Shown: positions 5,771 to 7,582 of the stretch, in pieces
How the letters are laid out: each line of letters begins with the position of its first letter
Position numbering within the stretch: the stretch's first letter is position 1
Assembly: GCA_012959845.1 (NCBI GenBank)
Contig: DUCL01000015.1
Location: 1-7,582, forward strand
Reading direction: 5' to 3'
From: Candidatus Poseidoniales archaeon
Lineage (GTDB): Archaea > Thermoplasmatota > Poseidoniia > Poseidoniales > Poseidoniaceae
Length of the DNA stretch: 7,582 nt
Translations under genes and position numbers: made by a program
Notes under the pieces: model-generated
What the model saw: only the letters and a program-made list of their open reading frames with translations
Databases searched by the model: none
What the model was told of the DNA's origin: nothing

Positions 5771-7282
5771 TTGCTTGAAGCTTACTTACATGAACTGAGC
5801 TGGATGTTAGCAGCCTTGTTTATGGGAGTTGGAATGGGCACCCTTACCGGAATTATTCCTGGTTTCCACGTTAACAATGTTGCATTGATTTTACTTGCTT
5901 TGGCGCCTGGACTGTTAAGTATAGGAATTCCTCTTTCTGCGGTTGCAGGTATCATTGTTGCAACAGGAACTGTGCACACATTCCTCAATTACATACCTTC
6001 GGCGTTGATGGGGGCGCCGGATGCCGATCAGGCGCTGTCACTCTTACCAGGTCACAGAATGTTGCTATCAGGTAATGCCGCGCGTGGAGTGGCTTGGTCT
6101 GCCCGAGGTTCACAACTCGGTTTGTTCCTTTCACTACCATTGATTGTTTTGGCTCGTATTGCCTTTGGGCCTGAACTCGGGTGGTATGAAGATTTACGAA
6201 CCATGTTGCCATTCATTTTATTGACGATTTCATTGCTCTTGTTAGCAACTGAAACTACACGCCTTGATTGGCCGAGATGGTTACAAAACATTACTCATGG
6301 AAAACTCGGAACTGATTCTCGCTTGGCCGGATTCTTTTCCGCAACTGCCTTTTTCTTACTGACTGGACTGTTTGGCTGGACAATAATTGGCCCAAATTCA
6401 CTACCAGCGCGCTCACCGCTCGACATGCCAGGAGCGAGTCTTTTACTCCCGAGTTTAGCTGGTTTGTTTGGTGTGGCCAATCTTCTTGATATTTACGCAA
6501 CTACTTCTCATCTACCACCACAGAAAGAGAACTGGGCATTACCACCGGTTCGGCCCTTGTTGATTCCATGTTTCTGGTCAGGGGTCGCAGGAGCATCGAT
6601 GGGTGTCCTTCCAGGAATGACGGCGTCTCAAGCAACTGTTCTTGTCATGGGTGGACGAAATGTAGTAGCCAAAGTACAGGGAAAGGAAGGTTTTGGAATG
6701 GATTGGGAAACCCGTCGTTTGACCGAGTTAACCGATGATGAACTACTTGAAATCGCAAAAGCCGAAGCAGAGGAAGGGGTCGAAGGGCCACAAACTAAGC
6801 AGGATTTGGAAATCATTGCAATCCTTTCTGCTGTGAATACCGCTGTTACTGTGTGTGTCCTCGGATTCCTCTACATCATTGGCCGTTCACGGTCTGGTGC
6901 AACCTTAGCACTCAAAGCGATGTACCCTGTTGACACATGGAGTAGTCTTGAACCAACTGCAGATTTCATTCGCTTGTTGGCTATCACACTTGCTGCTGGC
7001 CTCATGGCTATGCCAATTATGCGATATGTCGGGAAAGGTATGTTGCGACTTCATGCGGCAATCCCATTGCAACAGATGATAATGGGGGTAATTATTTTCG
7101 TCGCTGCTCTGGTTTTCGTCAGTACAGGTTTCATCGGATTGGCGGTCCTAATCGTGGGAACCATGCTGGGGCTCTTACCTCCACGGCTAGGCATTCGTAG
7201 GAGTCACGCAATGGGTGTAATCTTGGTACCAATTACCTATCTATTATTCCAAAACTTGGTCGATAATGCAGGATTCCTTTGA
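5771..7282 (+). CDS. TctA-family membrane transporter, archaeal COG1784 type
   Basis: The 503-residue protein is strongly hydrophobic, with about 11-13 membrane segments. Two copies of the TctA signature are visible: GTLTGIIPGFHVNNVALI at 23-40 and GASMGVLPGMTASQATVL at 274-291. This internal duplication is the family hallmark. The ending LGLLPPRLGIRRSHAMGVILVP (467-487) is typical of archaeal members. Bacterial TctA works with TctB and a periplasmic binding protein TctC to import tricarboxylates; neither partner is present here, as is usual for COG1784, so the substrate is unknown. Residues about 294-347 form a long charged loop rich in Glu and Lys (ELTDDELLEIAKAEAEE), probably cytoplasmic and helical. 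The start is TTG, supported by AGGTGAT just upstream; the next in-frame ATG at 5804 would cut into the first helix. The gene is nine bases after the OB-fold gene and is probably co-expressed with it. Confidence 0.93.
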   Translation: MLEAYLHELSWMLAALFMGVGMGTLTGIIPGFHVNNVALILLALAPGLLSIGIPLSAVAGIIVATGTVHTFLNYIPSALMGAPDADQALSLLPGHRMLLSGNAARGVAWSARGSQLGLFLSLPLIVLARIAFGPELGWYEDLRTMLPFILLTISLLLLATETTRLDWPRWLQNITHGKLGTDSRLAGFFSATAFFLLTGLFGWTIIGPNSLPARSPLDMPGASLLLPSLAGLFGVANLLDIYATTSHLPPQKENWALPPVRPLLIPCFWSGVAGASMGVLPGMTASQATVLVMGGRNVVAKVQGKEGFGMDWETRRLTELTDDELLEIAKAEAEEGVEGPQTKQDLEIIAILSAVNTAVTVCVLGFLYIIGRSRSGATLALKAMYPVDTWSSLEPTADFIRLLAITLAAGLMAMPIMRYVGKGMLRLHAAIPLQQMIMGVIIFVAALVFVSTGFIGLAVLIVGTMLGLLPPRLGIRRSHAMGVILVPITYLLFQNLVDNAGFL

Positions 7283-7305
7283 ACTGCGATTTACAAAGAA
7301 TATCT

Positions 7306-7342
7306 CCTTCACCCTATCTATTTGTGAGGGTAACCATGAAGG
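7306..7342 (+). repeat. Bulged inverted repeat between the transporter and lamin-tail genes
   Basis: CCTTCA (7306-7311) pairs with TGAAGG (7337-7342), and inside it CCCT (7312-7315) pairs with AGGG (7327-7330) around an 11-base loop; a six-base bulge lies on the 3' side. No T-run follows, so a simple terminator is unlikely. It might be an RNA processing or stability element. An imperfect palindrome overlaps at 7339-7352. The rest of this 93-base gap shows only the ribosome site. Confidence 0.3.
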
Positions 7343-7366
7343 CCTAGACCTTAGTGGCAATTTATC

Positions 7367-7371
7367 GGTGA
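7367..7371 (+). promoter_or_regulatory. Shine-Dalgarno site of the lamin-tail protein gene
   Basis: GGTGA lies four bases before the ATG at 7376, the same spacing as at the starts at 2222 and 5771. No convincing TATA box is seen in the gap, so the gene may be read from the operon upstream. Confidence 0.6.
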
Positions 7372-7375
7372 GACC

Positions 7376-7582
7376 ATGCACGGACGCTCAATTTTCCTTG
7401 TCGCACTTTTACTTTTGACACCAATGTCACAATTCATTGACGCTAGCGCAGCCTCTAGTGGCCGAGCAATGGCTTGTACTGGCGACATCTGCCTATCGGA
7501 AACAATGCCCAATCCAAACGGATATGACAATGCTTCTTGGCCTGGCGGTGAATGGGTTGAACTGCATAATTCGGGTACAATC
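7376..7582 (+). CDS. Secreted lamin-tail-domain (LTD) protein, N-terminal part only
   Basis: The frame is open from the ATG to the window edge (69 codons). A signal peptide is evident: MHGRS, a hydrophobic core at about 6-16, and a likely cleavage after one of the Ala residues in DASAASS (22-28). From about 37 the sequence ICLSETMPNPNG, then GGEWVELHNSG, matches the opening of a lamin-tail domain, whose first strands typically read like 'I-SEI-PNP-G---EWVEL-N-G'. In archaea and bacteria this Ig-like module is found on exported proteins, sometimes fused to nucleases or to calcium-binding repeats. Cys34 and Cys39 could form a disulfide. What follows the domain is outside the window, so enzymatic activity cannot be judged. 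It lies on the same strand as the transporter after a 93-base gap. Confidence 0.85.
   Translation, partial: MHGRSIFLVALLLLTPMSQFIDASAASSGRAMACTGDICLSETMPNPNGYDNASWPGGEWVELHNSGTI

Noticed and set aside
5985..6816. Several minus-strand open frames of 60-80 codons inside the transporter gene
   Set aside because: All are shadows of the strongly supported TctA-type coding frame and have no ribosome site or domain.

Overview
The window looks like a fragment of a planktonic marine archaeon, most likely Marine Group II (Candidatus Poseidoniales) or a close relative in the Thermoplasmatota. This is an inference from several signs. Three genes carry Shine-Dalgarno motifs of the archaeal GGTGA type at the same distance from the start codon, and several upstream regions hold TATA-like boxes. 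The tRNA encodes its CCA end. One secreted protein ends in a PGF-CTERM-like anchor, and the transporter resembles the stand-alone archaeal TctA (COG1784) family. Base composition is moderately AT-rich. There is no taxonomic marker here, so the placement rests on style and gene families only.

Layout: the left part (1-2222) holds two minus-strand genes for cell-surface proteins. The distal one (1-1182, cut by the window edge) has an acidic cytoplasmic head, three membrane helices and a large outer beta-rich part. The proximal one (1287-2222) is a secreted protein with a signal peptide and a PGF-type C-terminal anchor. The 104-base gap between them holds two overlapping, mutually exclusive hairpins. 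The region 2223-2472 is non-coding and contains promoter-like elements for both directions, a 15-base inverted repeat next to a TATA-like box, and a run of nine A (T9 on the minus strand). A CAU-anticodon tRNA (2473-2549, probably tRNA-Ile2, otherwise elongator tRNA-Met) faces a minus-strand HD-domain phosphohydrolase gene (COG1078, SAMHD1/dGTPase-like) that stops only 11 bases past the tRNA.

The right part (4001-7582) is transcribed divergently from the HD gene and looks like one operon. It begins with a membrane-anchored protein made of apparently repeated OB-fold-like beta domains and a calcium-binding TSP3-type tail. Next comes a TctA-family polytopic transporter with a TTG start, whose ribosome site overlaps the previous stop codon. 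Last is the beginning of a secreted lamin-tail-domain protein, cut by the window edge. The tight coupling of the first two suggests a shared envelope function. OB-fold and lamin-tail modules recur in extracellular nucleic-acid-processing proteins, so a role in handling extracellular DNA or nucleotides is a testable idea, not a demonstrated one.

Every other open frame I looked at lies opposite or inside these genes and was rejected. No CRISPR array, insertion sequence, integrase or attachment site is visible.
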